A stretch of 64,000 bases of DNA from Mucilaginibacter mali (GCF_013283875.1 NZ_CP054139.1:3162001-3226000), one strand, 5' to 3'. Shown: positions 8,346 through 18,902, numbered from the stretch's first letter. The notes: a model not told the origin generated them from the letters alone. Numbers and translations: made by a program.

Positions 8346-9278
8346 ATGCAAAGAGTAATTACCGCCATACTATTTTTTATAGGGATAACTGCCGCTCATG
8401 CGCAATCAGGGAAAGATACTATCAAACTCGCCGACCCAACCATATTTAACAATGATGGCACCTATTACTTATATGGCACCGGCAACCCCAACGGCTTCCC
8501 TGTCTATACTTCGACTGATCTGATCAACTGGCAACGCCAAGGTAAAAACGCCTTGTTAAAAGGCGATGCTTATGGTACCAAAGGCTTTTGGGCACCGCAG
8601 GTAATCAAACAAAACGGAAAGTATTACATGGCTTACACTGCCGATGAACATATTGCTATAGCCGAAGGCGATAGTCCCTTAGGGCCGTTCACTCAAAATG
8701 TACATAAGCCGGTCACTTTACAAGGGAAGCATATCGACCCATTTATTTTTAAGGATACCAATGGCGACTTTTATCTCTACTTTGTGCGCCTGCAACAGGG
8801 CAATCGCATATTTTCGGCCCGGCTTAAAAATGATCTGAGTGATATCGATTCGACAACCGTAAAAGAATGCCTGCACGCCGAATCGGGCTGGGAGAATACG
8901 GCCAACTCGGGATGGCCGGTATCCGAAGGGCCGACAGTTATAAAGATCGGCAACTTATATTACCTGTTTTATTCGGCTAATGATTTCAGGAATATCGATT
9001 ATGCTGTAGGATATGCCACTTCCCCCTCCCTACTCGGCCCATGGACCAAATACGCCGGCACCCCTATCATCAGCCGAAAAAACACCGGGCGAAACGGCAG
9101 CGGCCATGGCGATATCTTACAAAAGGATGGCAAGTTGTACTACGTTTTCCATACCCACAGTTCAAACAGCACTGTCGGGATGCGCAAAACGGCCATTGTT
9201 AGCTTAGCAGTTTCTAAAGACAAGCCTGCTGTTGTTTCTGTAGTCCCTGGTTCGTTCCGTTACCTGGAGGGCAACTAA
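8346..9278 (+). CDS. Secreted GH43 glycosidase coupled to the sensor kinase
   Basis: 310 residues with a signal peptide (1-19, ending AAHAQ). The GH43 acidic triad appears as D30 in LADPTIF, D131 in HIDPFIF and E194 in SEGPTV. GFWAPQVIKQNGKYYMAYTA is a standard blade. It is a single-domain enzyme, shorter than the GH43s at 10271 and 52423, which have a C-terminal jelly roll. The ATG is 3 bp after the kinase stop, so it is almost certainly co-transcribed and perhaps translationally coupled, which suggests its product helps generate or trim the ligand sensed by that kinase (inference). Substrate is unresolved within the family. Confidence 0.88.
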   Translation: MQRVITAILFFIGITAAHAQSGKDTIKLADPTIFNNDGTYYLYGTGNPNGFPVYTSTDLINWQRQGKNALLKGDAYGTKGFWAPQVIKQNGKYYMAYTADEHIAIAEGDSPLGPFTQNVHKPVTLQGKHIDPFIFKDTNGDFYLYFVRLQQGNRIFSARLKNDLSDIDSTTVKECLHAESGWENTANSGWPVSEGPTVIKIGNLYYLFYSANDFRNIDYAVGYATSPSLLGPWTKYAGTPIISRKNTGRNGSGHGDILQKDGKLYYVFHTHSSNSTVGMRKTAIVSLAVSKDKPAVVSVVPGSFRYLEGN

Positions 9279-9305
9279 ACTACTCCAGATTTTGTTTCGC
9301 ACCCG

Positions 9306-10241
9306 TTATTTACCGTTTAATTTTTCGGGGATGAGATTCATTTCGATCATCCATGCCTCACAAAGTTTTGTCCACTGATCGGTTGAACCGGGATTATTTC
9401 GCAACGCAATAGCGTGTGCCCCTTGCGGGAATGCATGGAAACTTACAGGTACGCCAGCCTGTAGTAGCGCCTGGTAAAATAGCAGGCTATTCATGGGGTT
9501 AACGGTTTTATCGTTAATGGCATCCACAATAAAACATGGCGGCGCTTTTGTATTTACGTTTAACTGTGCCGAGAATTGCTTTTTCAAATCATCGGTAGCA
9601 TTAGGGCCTAACAGGTTCTTCACGCTGCCGGGATGTGCGTAAGTGGTGCTCAGATCAATCACCGGCGATACGAGTATCATAAAATCGGGCTTAAAGGCAA
9701 CATTATCCAGGCTATCCTTAATAGCCGAAACATCCCGGTCGGTTACCCCGGCGGTAGCCGCCAAATGCCCACCCGATGAGGATCCCATAATACCTATCTT
9801 ATCGGGCTTAATGCCCCATTTCGTTGCGTTTGCCCGTATATATCTGATAGCCCGTTGTGCATCCATCAGCGGCCCGGTTTGTCGTTCAACCAGGTCAGGC
9901 GAATTGGGCAGTCGGTAGTTTAGCACAAAGGCAGTTATGCCCATGGTATTGAACCATTTGGCCAGTTGAAAACCACTGATCACATAAGCCAAACGCTCGT
10001 ACCCCCCACCCGGGCATATCACTACGGCAGCGCCCTTGTTCTCCTGCGTACCGGGGAAGAATGCGTACATACCTGGCAGCATCACCCGGTAAATACGCTC
10101 GTTGGCAATGCTGTCCTTCAGCTTCAGGTGTTTAGAGTTGGGGATATGCCCCTTGGGCCACAGCTCAATAAAATCCTGCGCGAAGAGTTTGCCGCAGGTT
10201 ACCAGTAAAACAAGCAATATTAGCCCCAACTTTTTATGCAT
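9306..10241 (-). CDS. Secreted alpha/beta-hydrolase esterase (acetyl-xylan-esterase-like)
   Basis: 311 residues with a signal peptide (1-21, ending KLFAQ). An alpha/beta-hydrolase fold is shown by the CPGGGY oxyanion strand (about 76-81), nucleophile S155 in GSSSGGH, D244 in AINDKTV and H276 in QGAHAI. Related Bacteroidota enzymes remove acetyl or other acyl groups from plant glycans, which would fit acetylated pectin, but the ester hydrolysed here is not shown by sequence. It is the last gene of the GH95-GH43-esterase operon (29 bp after the GH43) and converges with the GH43 gene ending at 9278, leaving a 27-bp gap in which no clear terminator is visible. Confidence 0.85.
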   Translation of the reverse strand: MHKKLGLILLVLLVTCGKLFAQDFIELWPKGHIPNSKHLKLKDSIANERIYRVMLPGMYAFFPGTQENKGAAVVICPGGGYERLAYVISGFQLAKWFNTMGITAFVLNYRLPNSPDLVERQTGPLMDAQRAIRYIRANATKWGIKPDKIGIMGSSSGGHLAATAGVTDRDVSAIKDSLDNVAFKPDFMILVSPVIDLSTTYAHPGSVKNLLGPNATDDLKKQFSAQLNVNTKAPPCFIVDAINDKTVNPMNSLLFYQALLQAGVPVSFHAFPQGAHAIALRNNPGSTDQWTKLCEAWMIEMNLIPEKLNGK

Positions 10242-10270
10242 AATTAAATTCCTGATCCTAATTACAAAAT

Positions 10271-11923
10271 TTATTTAACGGCGCTTACCCTAAACCAATC
10301 AAAATCGGCATAGCCCGAATCATTAGTTTGGCTTTCGCGGGTGCAGAACAAACCTACCTTTGCACCTATCCACTGCCCTACCCTGGCCTGGAATTCGCTG
10401 CCGGCCTGCATAAAATCGCTCCCGTTAAGGCTGTAGCTAAAGTTACATTTGGCACCGGCGGTAACCTGCACACGCAGGTAAACGGAGTTTGATGTCAGCT
10501 TCACTACTTTTGTTTCGTCTTCGGCATTGCCCTTTCCGGCATCTTTGCAAACCCCATATACCAGGTACAGGCCATCTTTCATATGCTTTACCGCTAAATT
10601 GGCGTAGCTTAAACCCATTATGGTTAGGCCAGCCCGCTCATTCTCTAACTTAGGGTTGGGTGTAAAATTAAGCTTGGTAGTAACCGTAAACTCATCGGCC
10701 GGGAATTTTTGCAGCAATACGTTGCCTGCACCCCATAAGTTCTTCGCGCCCTCGGGCAGTTTATCCGAGAACAGGCGCAGGTTGCCTTTACCCCCATCCA
10801 TAAAATACCAGGTAGCCTGCGCGTTCGCCATCCATTGCCATTGCATGCCTAAAGTTTGCCCGTTAAACTCATCGCTTTCGGCCGGAGTTTCAATAGGGTA
10901 TGTTTTACCTACATTAGGTTTTTTATATACGCTTACCGGTTCGCCTTTTCCATCGCCATCTTTATCTACCCCAATCACCGGCCAGTTATTTTTCCAGGTC
11001 ATGGGCTGCAGGTGCACCACCCTTCCATAGGCGTCCTTATCCTGGAAGTGTACAAACCAGTCCTCGCCGGTTTGGGTGTTTACCCAGGCCCCCTGATGCG
11101 GCCCGTTAACCGGGCTTTTTCCCTGATCCATCACTACTTTACGTTCGTAAGGGCCGTAGATGTTTTTTGATCGCAGCACCAGTTGCCAGCCTGTAGATAC
11201 ACCGCCTGCCGGAGCAAAAATGTAGTAGTATCCGTTGCGTTTGTAAAACTTGGGGCCTTCAATGGTTGGGTCAAGTTCGTGGCCATCGTAAACCAGCACC
11301 CCGGCATCGGTTACCTTAGTGCCATCGGCATTTAACTTATTTACGGCGATGATGCTTTTTATGCCCGCCCTGCTGCCTGCATAAGCGTGCACCAGGTACA
11401 TCTGCCCGTCGTCATCTATCAGCGGGCATGGGTCTATCAACCCCTTCCCGGCATACACCATTACAGGCTGACTCCATGGACCGGCGGGATTTTTAGCCTT
11501 GATTAGGTAAATGCCGTAATCAGGATCGGGATAATAAATATAAAACTCGTTATGATAATACCTGATAGCCGGCGCCCACACCCCCTCGCCATGACGTGGG
11601 GTGTCGAAATGTTCGAAAGGTGGCTGGCGCAGCAAAGCATGGCCAATAATATTCCAGTTTACCAGGTCCTTTGAATGCAAAACGGGCAGACCCGGCATAT
11701 CTTCAAAACTGGATGAGATCAAATAAAAATCGTCGCCTACGCGGATGGCATCCGGGTCGGAATAATCGGCATTAAGTATGGGGTTTTTATAAGTGCCGTT
11801 ACCCTGATCGGCCACCCAAACTTTGGAAATGTTTTTTTCAGGTTGTTGCCTTATTGGCGTTTTTTGTTGCGCAATGGCAACGCCGGTTAATGTTATCGCG
11901 CAGAGAAGTAAAGTATATTTCAT
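10271..11923 (-). CDS. Secreted two-domain GH43 (beta-xylosidase/arabinofuranosidase type)
   Basis: 550 residues with a signal peptide (1-19, ending AIAQQ). The N-terminal GH43 propeller (about 45-345) has D56 in YSDPDAI, D164 in LIDPCP and E222 in TIEGPK. The C-terminal 190 residues form a concanavalin-like jelly roll typical of the two-domain subgroup (ESDEFNGQTLGMQWQW at its start, SGYADFDWFRV at the end). It resembles GH43 subfamily 12 by layout, though the subfamily needs a search. It lies 24 bp downstream of the GH95 gene in the same operon, so debranching of arabinose- or xylose-bearing side chains is likely. Confidence 0.88.
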   Translation of the reverse strand: MKYTLLLCAITLTGVAIAQQKTPIRQQPEKNISKVWVADQGNGTYKNPILNADYSDPDAIRVGDDFYLISSSFEDMPGLPVLHSKDLVNWNIIGHALLRQPPFEHFDTPRHGEGVWAPAIRYYHNEFYIYYPDPDYGIYLIKAKNPAGPWSQPVMVYAGKGLIDPCPLIDDDGQMYLVHAYAGSRAGIKSIIAVNKLNADGTKVTDAGVLVYDGHELDPTIEGPKFYKRNGYYYIFAPAGGVSTGWQLVLRSKNIYGPYERKVVMDQGKSPVNGPHQGAWVNTQTGEDWFVHFQDKDAYGRVVHLQPMTWKNNWPVIGVDKDGDGKGEPVSVYKKPNVGKTYPIETPAESDEFNGQTLGMQWQWMANAQATWYFMDGGKGNLRLFSDKLPEGAKNLWGAGNVLLQKFPADEFTVTTKLNFTPNPKLENERAGLTIMGLSYANLAVKHMKDGLYLVYGVCKDAGKGNAEDETKVVKLTSNSVYLRVQVTAGAKCNFSYSLNGSDFMQAGSEFQARVGQWIGAKVGLFCTRESQTNDSGYADFDWFRVSAVK

Positions 11924-11947
11924 TCCTGGTTATTATTTTTATAGAGA

Positions 11948-14422
11948 TCAATTGCTGGTTAATATATAGGTTTTGCCCGCTGTTGTATTAAAATCGTAAA
12001 CTTTTGCAGGCTTGTATTGCATGCCTTTCAACCGGGAAGCATCAGCTATAACAGGCTGTTTAATTTGATTGACAAGGAATAGCGGGTTACTGTTATTACC
12101 TGTAGCAGGTTTCAATATTACACCATTGCCTTTCAGGCTATTTGGCAAACGCAAACGGCAATTGCCGCCAAGTTTTGATGTGATTACCAGTTTAGTTATT
12201 TTACCTTTGGCCCAATACATATCTATCATAAAGCCGCCACGGGCAACCAGGCCTTTGATAGATCCTGTTGTCCAATCGGTGGGCAGGGCTGGCAGCAGCG
12301 CGATATCGCCATCGTAGCTTTGCAGCAGCATTTCGGTAATACCGGCAGTACAACCAAAATTACCGTCTATCTGGAAGGGCGGGTGCGCATCAAACAGGTT
12401 AGGATAGGTACCACCACCCTGTGCTGTTTTATCGTTTACAGCCGGGGCCGGTTTTAGCTGGTCTTTTATCAGTTTCCAGGCATGGTCGCCGTCCAGCAGG
12501 CGCGCCCAAAAGTTCACCTTCCAGCCCATCGACCAACCTGTTGATACATCTCCCCTGCTGATCAGCATATTTTTGGCGGCCTCCTGTAATTCGGGATGCG
12601 CGTAGGGCGATACCTGCTTGCCGGGGAACAGGCCGAACAGTTGCGATATGTGACGATGCTTATCGCCCTCCTTGTCCCAATCCTCCATCCACTCCTGCAG
12701 TTGGCCCCATTTGCCAATATGCATGGGCGGCAGGCGATCCCGCTTGTTTATCAGTGTATCGGTAAAAGCTTTATCGGTGTTAAGCGCCTTTGCTGCCGCG
12801 ATAGTGTTAGAGAACAGATCGAACACGATCTGATTATCCATAGTTGTGCCCTGCGTTAACGAAACCGAACCAACCACCTTATCCCGTATAAAATCGTGCT
12901 CGGGCGACATGGATGGCGATACTACCAACCAGTGGTGATCCGGCTCTTCCTGCAGTGCATCTACAAAATAGGTGGCAGCACCTTTCAACACCGGGTATAT
13001 TTCGCTCAAAAATTTCTTATCGCCAGTGTACAGATAATGCTCCCACAAGTGCTGGGTGAGCCAGGCGCCGCCTGTTGGAAATATGCCGTAATAAGCCTTA
13101 TCCACCTGCCCGCTGATGCGCCAGATATCGGTATTGTGATGCGCCATCCAGCCGCGCGCGCCATATATTTTGCTTGCACCATCGCGCCCGGTTACCGAAA
13201 GATCCTTCACCAGGCTGATCAGCGGGCCGGTCAGTTCGGTTAAGTTAGTTTCTTCGGCCGGCCAGTAATTCATTTCGGTGTTAATGTTGATGGTATATTT
13301 ACCTCCCCATGGCGGCGACACCTTATCGTTCCATTTACCCTGTAAATTTGCCGCCTGCCCGCCGGGTTGAGAACTTGATATCAGCAAGTATCGACCAAAC
13401 TGGTAGTATAACGGCACCAATGCCAGGTCATCGCCATTATCAAAATCCTTAACGCGCTGGTCCATGGTTTTTAATGATGAATTTGCTGATGTACCCAATT
13501 TGAAATTTACCCGGTTAAAGTAACGTTGGTAAAACGCAATATGATCTTTCAAAGCCTGTGCGTAAGGCTTTCTTATTGCGGCATTTAAATAGGCCGATGT
13601 TTTAGCGGTGGCATCGCCACTTAAATCGTGATAGTTTTTAAAGTTGGTGCCCATGGCGGTATAAATGATTACCGCGTTGGCTTTGGTAATGGTCAGTGAC
13701 GTATCATTGGCCGATATGCTTCCGCCCATATTAAGCGCTTTAGTTTGCGCCTGGAATTTCACCTGCCCGTCTATCCCTGAGCGCGAATCGGTAGTGCCGT
13801 TCAATGTCAGTATATTATTTGCGGTACTTACGGCATGCTTAGCCATCGGCGTTTGCATGCTTAGCGTACAGGTGACGGCATTGGGTTTATCAGCAGTTAT
13901 GCGGGTAATAATGGCCTGATCGGTAAACGAGGCAAAGGTTTCCCGCTTAAAATGCACGCCGTTAACGGTATAGCTTACGGTGGAAACCGCTTTAGAGATA
14001 TCCAGGTCGCGATAGTAATCCGCTACATTATCATGCCCCGGGAAGCTGATAAACAAGCTGCCGACTGTTTGGTAAGGCATGCCGTTTTGTTTAGAGAACA
14101 TCTTTTCGTTCGCCAGTGCCTGGGCTTCGATATATTTCTTTTCGTTGATCAGCTTACGCAGCTCGGGCACAATGGCTTTATCATCAGCGTTCACATTATT
14201 ATGGGGACCACCAGCCCAAACGGTTTCCTCGTTCAATTGAATTTGCTCGGCGGCGGTAGTGCCGTATACCATACCGGCTATGCGCCCGTTGCCGATGGGC
14301 AGGGCTTCGTTCCAGTTGGCCGCGGGCTTGTTGTACCACAGTTTTAAATTTTGTTGCGCGTTCACCGCGCCAACTGTAAGGGCCAGTACGCATGTAAAGC
14401 TTATTGCTTTTCTAATCGACAT
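11948..14422 (-). CDS. Secreted GH95 alpha-L-fucosidase/alpha-L-galactosidase
   Basis: 824 residues with a signal peptide (1-22, ending AVNAQ). The GH95 N-terminal beta domain is evident (LWYNKPAANWNEALPIGNGRIAGMVYG, QLNEETVWAGGP at about 28-73). The (alpha/alpha)6 catalytic region holds NTEMNYWPAEE with N385, the presumed acid E508 in SMSPEHDF, and D686 in FQIDGNFG, matching the Asn/Asp pair and Glu known for AfcA. Family members split between fucose and L-galactose removal, as found on xyloglucan and pectin side chains; which applies here cannot be told. It is the first gene of a three-gene operon with GH43 and an esterase. Confidence 0.93.
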   Translation of the reverse strand: MSIRKAISFTCVLALTVGAVNAQQNLKLWYNKPAANWNEALPIGNGRIAGMVYGTTAAEQIQLNEETVWAGGPHNNVNADDKAIVPELRKLINEKKYIEAQALANEKMFSKQNGMPYQTVGSLFISFPGHDNVADYYRDLDISKAVSTVSYTVNGVHFKRETFASFTDQAIITRITADKPNAVTCTLSMQTPMAKHAVSTANNILTLNGTTDSRSGIDGQVKFQAQTKALNMGGSISANDTSLTITKANAVIIYTAMGTNFKNYHDLSGDATAKTSAYLNAAIRKPYAQALKDHIAFYQRYFNRVNFKLGTSANSSLKTMDQRVKDFDNGDDLALVPLYYQFGRYLLISSSQPGGQAANLQGKWNDKVSPPWGGKYTININTEMNYWPAEETNLTELTGPLISLVKDLSVTGRDGASKIYGARGWMAHHNTDIWRISGQVDKAYYGIFPTGGAWLTQHLWEHYLYTGDKKFLSEIYPVLKGAATYFVDALQEEPDHHWLVVSPSMSPEHDFIRDKVVGSVSLTQGTTMDNQIVFDLFSNTIAAAKALNTDKAFTDTLINKRDRLPPMHIGKWGQLQEWMEDWDKEGDKHRHISQLFGLFPGKQVSPYAHPELQEAAKNMLISRGDVSTGWSMGWKVNFWARLLDGDHAWKLIKDQLKPAPAVNDKTAQGGGTYPNLFDAHPPFQIDGNFGCTAGITEMLLQSYDGDIALLPALPTDWTTGSIKGLVARGGFMIDMYWAKGKITKLVITSKLGGNCRLRLPNSLKGNGVILKPATGNNSNPLFLVNQIKQPVIADASRLKGMQYKPAKVYDFNTTAGKTYILTSN

Positions 14423-14466
14423 TATACTTATAATAAAGGTTTACCGGTTGCTGCCGGTTGATATCC

Positions 14467-14495
14467 CAAAGCTAATGATACATTTGCAAAAACAA
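14467..14495 (-). promoter_or_regulatory. Promoter of GH95-GH43-esterase operon
   Basis: Read on the minus strand: TTG (14495-14493), an 18-bp spacer, then TAGCTTTG (14474-14467). This fits the Bacteroidota -33/-7 pattern and gives a leader of about 40 nt to the ATG at 14422. Confidence 0.5.
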
Positions 14496-14556
14496 TGCAA
14501 TCGATTGCCTTATTTATCTGATATATTGTCATACAAGCCCACGATAGTAAATTCTT

Positions 14557-17500
14557 TTAAGTTTTGCTATTTTTCTTATACTCGCTGGGCAGCATGCCCA
14601 TAACTTCCTTAAAGCGCTGCGAAAAGTATTTGGTATCGCTAATGCCAACCATGTAGGATACCTCTTTGATGGAGTATTGCTCGGTCTCGATCAGCTTAGC
14701 GGCGTGCTGAAATTTGATCACCCGCATATACTCAATGGGGCTTAAGCCGGTCAGGCTTTTTAGTTTCTTCACAAAAACCGAGCGGCTCATGGGCATAATA
14801 GAGATCAGGCTATCGATGGTAAAGGCCACATTGCTGATATTCTTTTCAATTTCGGCCTTTACGGTATTAATAAACTGGTCGTTCAGATCGTTATGAACTG
14901 GTGTATGCAGGCCAACGGATAAGCCGTTCAGTCCTTTTTTATTGGTTAAATGCAGGTAAAGCTTTTTACGCTGATCTAAAATGGTCTTAATGCGTGATTG
15001 CAGCATCTTGGTACTGAATGGTTTGGTGATATAGGCATCGGCGCCGAGATCGTAAGCTGATATTTCTGTATCCCTATCCACCTTGGCGGTTAGAAAAATA
15101 AGCGGGATATGGCTGGTGGACTGTTGCTGCCTCAGTTTTTTCAGGAAATCGATCCCGTTCATCCTGGGCATCATAATATCGCTAATAATGAAATCAGGGA
15201 TTTCCTTTTGCGCCAATTCCATCGCTTCCTGCCCGTCCATGGTCTCAAAAACCCGGTACTCGTTTATCAGCAGGCCGCTAATATACTTCCGCAGGTCGTC
15301 ATCATCTTCCACTAAAAGTATTGAGATTCGCCCGTCCTGTACTTCGGCCGGACCGGTATTATTATCTGCAACCGGGGCTGCTTCAATCGGAGCGGTGCCA
15401 AAGTTTACATTATCTGCATTTTTCAGGTGCTCCGTCCCTTTTAAAAACAGCACGGTAAAGGTGCTTCCCTTATTCTCTGTACTATCAACCTGGATGGATG
15501 CGCCATGCCGTTCTACGATCTCTTTCACAATGGAAAGGCCTATCCCGGTACTTGGCTTGCTTTTATCAGGGTGATGAGAAACAAAGCGCTTAAACAGCTT
15601 TTGCATAATTTCCTCGGGCATGCCGCTGCCGTTATCGGCCACCTGCACAGCTATCTTCCCGTTTTGAGGGGTGATGTTTACCGTTATCGTGCCGCCTTTG
15701 GCTGTATGTTTAAAAGCGTTGGATAACAGGTTATACATCATCTTATCAATGCTGTCGCGGTCGATATAAATGGTTTCGCCAGCCGTTTCATCGTTGATGC
15801 TGAGCGTTATATTTTCCGTTTGGGCGTTTTTTGCAAAATCATTGGCAATACTGGTAACGAACGCCCCTACCGGCGTTTCCAGAACGGTAAGCAGTTGATG
15901 CTGTATCTTGCGGAAGTCCAGTATCTGGTTCACCAGTCGCAGCATCCGCCTGGAGTTTTTTAATACCAATTGTAATTGCTGGGTAACGTTGGGATTGGTC
16001 TTTTCTGATTCGAGGATGTTTTCAACCGGCGATACGATCATGGTCAGTGGCGTGCGGATCTCATGCGAGATGTCAGTAAAAAAAGTCGACCGCATTTCGG
16101 TTTGCTCGTGCTCCAGTACCAGTCGGTCTTTCAATCTGAAGAAGATAATAACCGAGCGCGCGATAAAAAACACCAGGCACAGTACCGCGATAATGTAAAA
16201 CGCCCAGGCCCAGCCTGTTTGCCAAAATGCCGGCACAATGGTTATAAGCAGTTGATGTTCGTTATTAAGCCACAGGCCCTTGCTGTTGGTTGATCGCACA
16301 TGGAACACGTATTTCCCCGGCGACAGGTTAATATAATTAGTACTCCGCTCGCGGGTATCTACCCAATCGCTATCCACCCCGTCAAGCTTATATTGGTACC
16401 TGATCTGTTTGGTATAGGCCATATCCAGGGCAGCAAAGGAAATGGTGATGAAGTTTTGCTTATGATCCAGCTTCAGCGATGCCAGGTCATCAATATGCTG
16501 CATCAGCGGCGACGAATTGCCGACAGGCACATTACGGTTAGCCAACTGGAAGCCCGTGATGGCCATGTAAGGTTTAAATGAATCAGGCTTTAACTTCGAT
16601 GTATTAATTGTAATAAAGCCGCCGGTAGTGCCCAACATGATATTTCCAGTGCTGGTATTGATATCCCCACCTTCTGCGAAATTATCGCCCCTGATCAATC
16701 GACTGATGTCGTAATAATTTTCAAACGTGTGTTTGTTGGGGTCAAACCGCATCAGGTTTGATTCGCAAACTATCCATAGCTTATGTTCGGTATCTTCCTT
16801 TATTTGATTGGTCAGATCTGATAGCAGGCCATTCCTGGTAGAGTAATTTACAAAGCGCGATGGATAACCTTCTTTATCTTTAGCCACCACCTTATCAAAA
16901 CCACCACCAAATGTGGCGATGTAGATATCGCCCTTACTGGTGGTGCAGATATCGTAAACATCATTTCCGCCAAGGCCATTATTTTTTTGGCTTCGCTGAT
17001 AATGCCTGATCTCATCCAATTTATTCTGTGTAGCATCGGGTGCTATCACAAACAAACCCAGCGTGGCGCCTATGTACAGCTTGCCCGAATGGTCTTCGGC
17101 AATGCTGCGGATATGATAAGCGGTATTAATGGGATAATTTTTAAACTGATTTTTGAAATTGTAGAAACGTCCGTCGATATGATTATCAGCCAGGTTCAAT
17201 CCGCCTGCGTAGGTACCTATCCAAACCCGGTTACGGCTATCGGCATAAATGCGGTAAACGCGGTTATCGGTAAGGCTGTACGGGTCGGCTTTGTTGGTTA
17301 CATAGTGCGATACCTTGTATTTTCTGTCCGTACCATCGGGCACTAATTTATATACACCCGCGCCCTTGGTGCCTACCCAGATATTGCCCTCGGCATCTTC
17401 TATCATACTGTAGGCCATGCCGCCTAAAGGCTTGCCCGTGCCAATGCCACCATCAGCAGTGATAATGCCCAACTTTTCCTGGTTAGCCGTATAAATATTG

Positions 17501-18885
17501 ATCCTACCATCCTTGGTAGCTATCCATACGCGGTGATGACTATCCTCCAATATGCTGCGCACATTGTTATTACCTTTGGCGTTCACCAGCGAGAATTTAA
17601 ACGCGGGATCGTTCAGGATCAATTTCTCGATACCCTGCGAACGGGTGCTGAGCCACAGGTTGCCCTGCTTATCCGAAAAGCCGGCGTATAACATAGATGA
17701 AAACGAGTTGGCGTCAGCCGGCCGCATACCAACAACGGGCACAAGACTGTCGGCAGATGGATCGTACCAAACAAATCCCCCTCCCGATGAGTGGATCCAA
17801 ACATCATGGTTCACATCCTCCCATATTAAAAACTTAAGCGTAACCAGGTTATCGTTGGCGTTTTCTGGCTTAATGGGGTAATATTTAAGCGTTCCGGCTT
17901 CGGCATTAAACCGGGTAACGCCGCCGGTGCCGGTCTCTATCCAAACATTTTTACGGGTATCAATATAACATGATCGGATCCGCGCGGCCGTAGTATCTGC
18001 TAACGATGATGATACGGCATATCTTTTCAGCGCATTGTTCTGGCTATCATAAGTCAAAAAATCGTTATCGGAAGAACATATCAATAAGCGTTGATCGTCT
18101 ATTTTTTTCAGAAAAGCAATAGCTGAACGAGAGCCGGTAGCGAACAAACGAAATTTATTAGTGTCCTTATTAAATATATAGATGCTGCCGTTTTTTGAAC
18201 CAAACCATATTTCGTTACCTAATTCAACCGCAGTAAAAAAACTGACCCCATTGGTGAAATATGAGCGCCGCGAACGAAGATCGGGCGAGAACTGGAACAA
18301 ACCATTATCCGTCAATATCCACGATCGCTTTTCCTTATCCTCCAGTATCCCCCGCACCTGGTCGTCTATCTGCTTATCGTTACCTATGTTAAACAACATG
18401 GGCTTAAAGGCCGTATCCTTAAAACAGATACAGCCTTCGTTATTGCTCACCAGCCACACCTTGCCTGAGGCCATAGGAATAACATCCGACACATGAAAAG
18501 GACTTTTTTTAAATGGCGGAAACGACCGGATGTTAGAGAATGCTTCAAGACGGGGGTCAAAACGGTAGATGTCGTTATCGTGCGTCCGCGTCCAGATGTA
18601 GCCGTGCTTATCCAGGTAGATCTTATCGAAGCGGTTACCGCGCATCAGCCGGGTGTCTTCCTTGTTGATAATATACGAGTGAAACGCCGACCCGTCGAAC
18701 TTGCTGATGCCATCCCAGGTAGAGAACCACATGAAGCCCTTTTGATCCTGCAGCATGTCCATTACGGTTTTTTGCGGCAGGCCGTCTTCAATGCCGTAAT
18801 GCTGCACATCATACTTAAGCTGGGCCGTGGCGTGGCCTGCCATAAATATCAATAAAACAATAAAAACGAATCGATGAGGTTTCAT
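14557..18885 (-). CDS. Hybrid two-component system regulator (HTCS), galactan/pectin locus
   Basis: 1442 residues from ATG 18885. That start is chosen because it opens directly into a signal peptide (MKPHRFVFIVLLIFMAGHATA); an in-frame ATG at 19041 would add 52 residues without a sensible signal. Order: two seven-bladed sensor propellers (first motif FMWFSTWDGISKFDG), Y_Y_Y domain (about 828-871), membrane span (about 887-916), HisKA with H941 in SHEIRTPL, ATPase with DNGSGMP and GTGIGL, receiver with D1236 in SDIMMPRMNG, and a C-terminal AraC-type HTH ending SEYKKNSKT. It is strikingly similar to the HTCS at 34624 (EDGLPQKTVM, FMWFSTWDGI in both). It probably controls the neighbouring SusCD/GH53 or GH95 genes (inference). 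Confidence 0.95.
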   Translation of the reverse strand: MKPHRFVFIVLLIFMAGHATAQLKYDVQHYGIEDGLPQKTVMDMLQDQKGFMWFSTWDGISKFDGSAFHSYIINKEDTRLMRGNRFDKIYLDKHGYIWTRTHDNDIYRFDPRLEAFSNIRSFPPFKKSPFHVSDVIPMASGKVWLVSNNEGCICFKDTAFKPMLFNIGNDKQIDDQVRGILEDKEKRSWILTDNGLFQFSPDLRSRRSYFTNGVSFFTAVELGNEIWFGSKNGSIYIFNKDTNKFRLFATGSRSAIAFLKKIDDQRLLICSSDNDFLTYDSQNNALKRYAVSSSLADTTAARIRSCYIDTRKNVWIETGTGGVTRFNAEAGTLKYYPIKPENANDNLVTLKFLIWEDVNHDVWIHSSGGGFVWYDPSADSLVPVVGMRPADANSFSSMLYAGFSDKQGNLWLSTRSQGIEKLILNDPAFKFSLVNAKGNNNVRSILEDSHHRVWIATKDGRINIYTANQEKLGIITADGGIGTGKPLGGMAYSMIEDAEGNIWVGTKGAGVYKLVPDGTDRKYKVSHYVTNKADPYSLTDNRVYRIYADSRNRVWIGTYAGGLNLADNHIDGRFYNFKNQFKNYPINTAYHIRSIAEDHSGKLYIGATLGLFVIAPDATQNKLDEIRHYQRSQKNNGLGGNDVYDICTTSKGDIYIATFGGGFDKVVAKDKEGYPSRFVNYSTRNGLLSDLTNQIKEDTEHKLWIVCESNLMRFDPNKHTFENYYDISRLIRGDNFAEGGDINTSTGNIMLGTTGGFITINTSKLKPDSFKPYMAITGFQLANRNVPVGNSSPLMQHIDDLASLKLDHKQNFITISFAALDMAYTKQIRYQYKLDGVDSDWVDTRERSTNYINLSPGKYVFHVRSTNSKGLWLNNEHQLLITIVPAFWQTGWAWAFYIIAVLCLVFFIARSVIIFFRLKDRLVLEHEQTEMRSTFFTDISHEIRTPLTMIVSPVENILESEKTNPNVTQQLQLVLKNSRRMLRLVNQILDFRKIQHQLLTVLETPVGAFVTSIANDFAKNAQTENITLSINDETAGETIYIDRDSIDKMMYNLLSNAFKHTAKGGTITVNITPQNGKIAVQVADNGSGMPEEIMQKLFKRFVSHHPDKSKPSTGIGLSIVKEIVERHGASIQVDSTENKGSTFTVLFLKGTEHLKNADNVNFGTAPIEAAPVADNNTGPAEVQDGRISILLVEDDDDLRKYISGLLINEYRVFETMDGQEAMELAQKEIPDFIISDIMMPRMNGIDFLKKLRQQQSTSHIPLIFLTAKVDRDTEISAYDLGADAYITKPFSTKMLQSRIKTILDQRKKLYLHLTNKKGLNGLSVGLHTPVHNDLNDQFINTVKAEIEKNISNVAFTIDSLISIMPMSRSVFVKKLKSLTGLSPIEYMRVIKFQHAAKLIETEQYSIKEVSYMVGISDTKYFSQRFKEVMGMLPSEYKKNSKT

Positions 18886-18894
18886 GCTGTTTAC

Positions 18895-18902
18895 CAAAGG
18901 TA
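18895..18902 (-). promoter_or_regulatory. Candidate -7 element before HTCS
   Basis: TACCTTTG on the minus strand fits TAnnTTTG and ends 9 bp before the chosen ATG at 18885. It supports that start over the upstream ATG but implies a very short leader. No -33 match is seen. Confidence 0.35.
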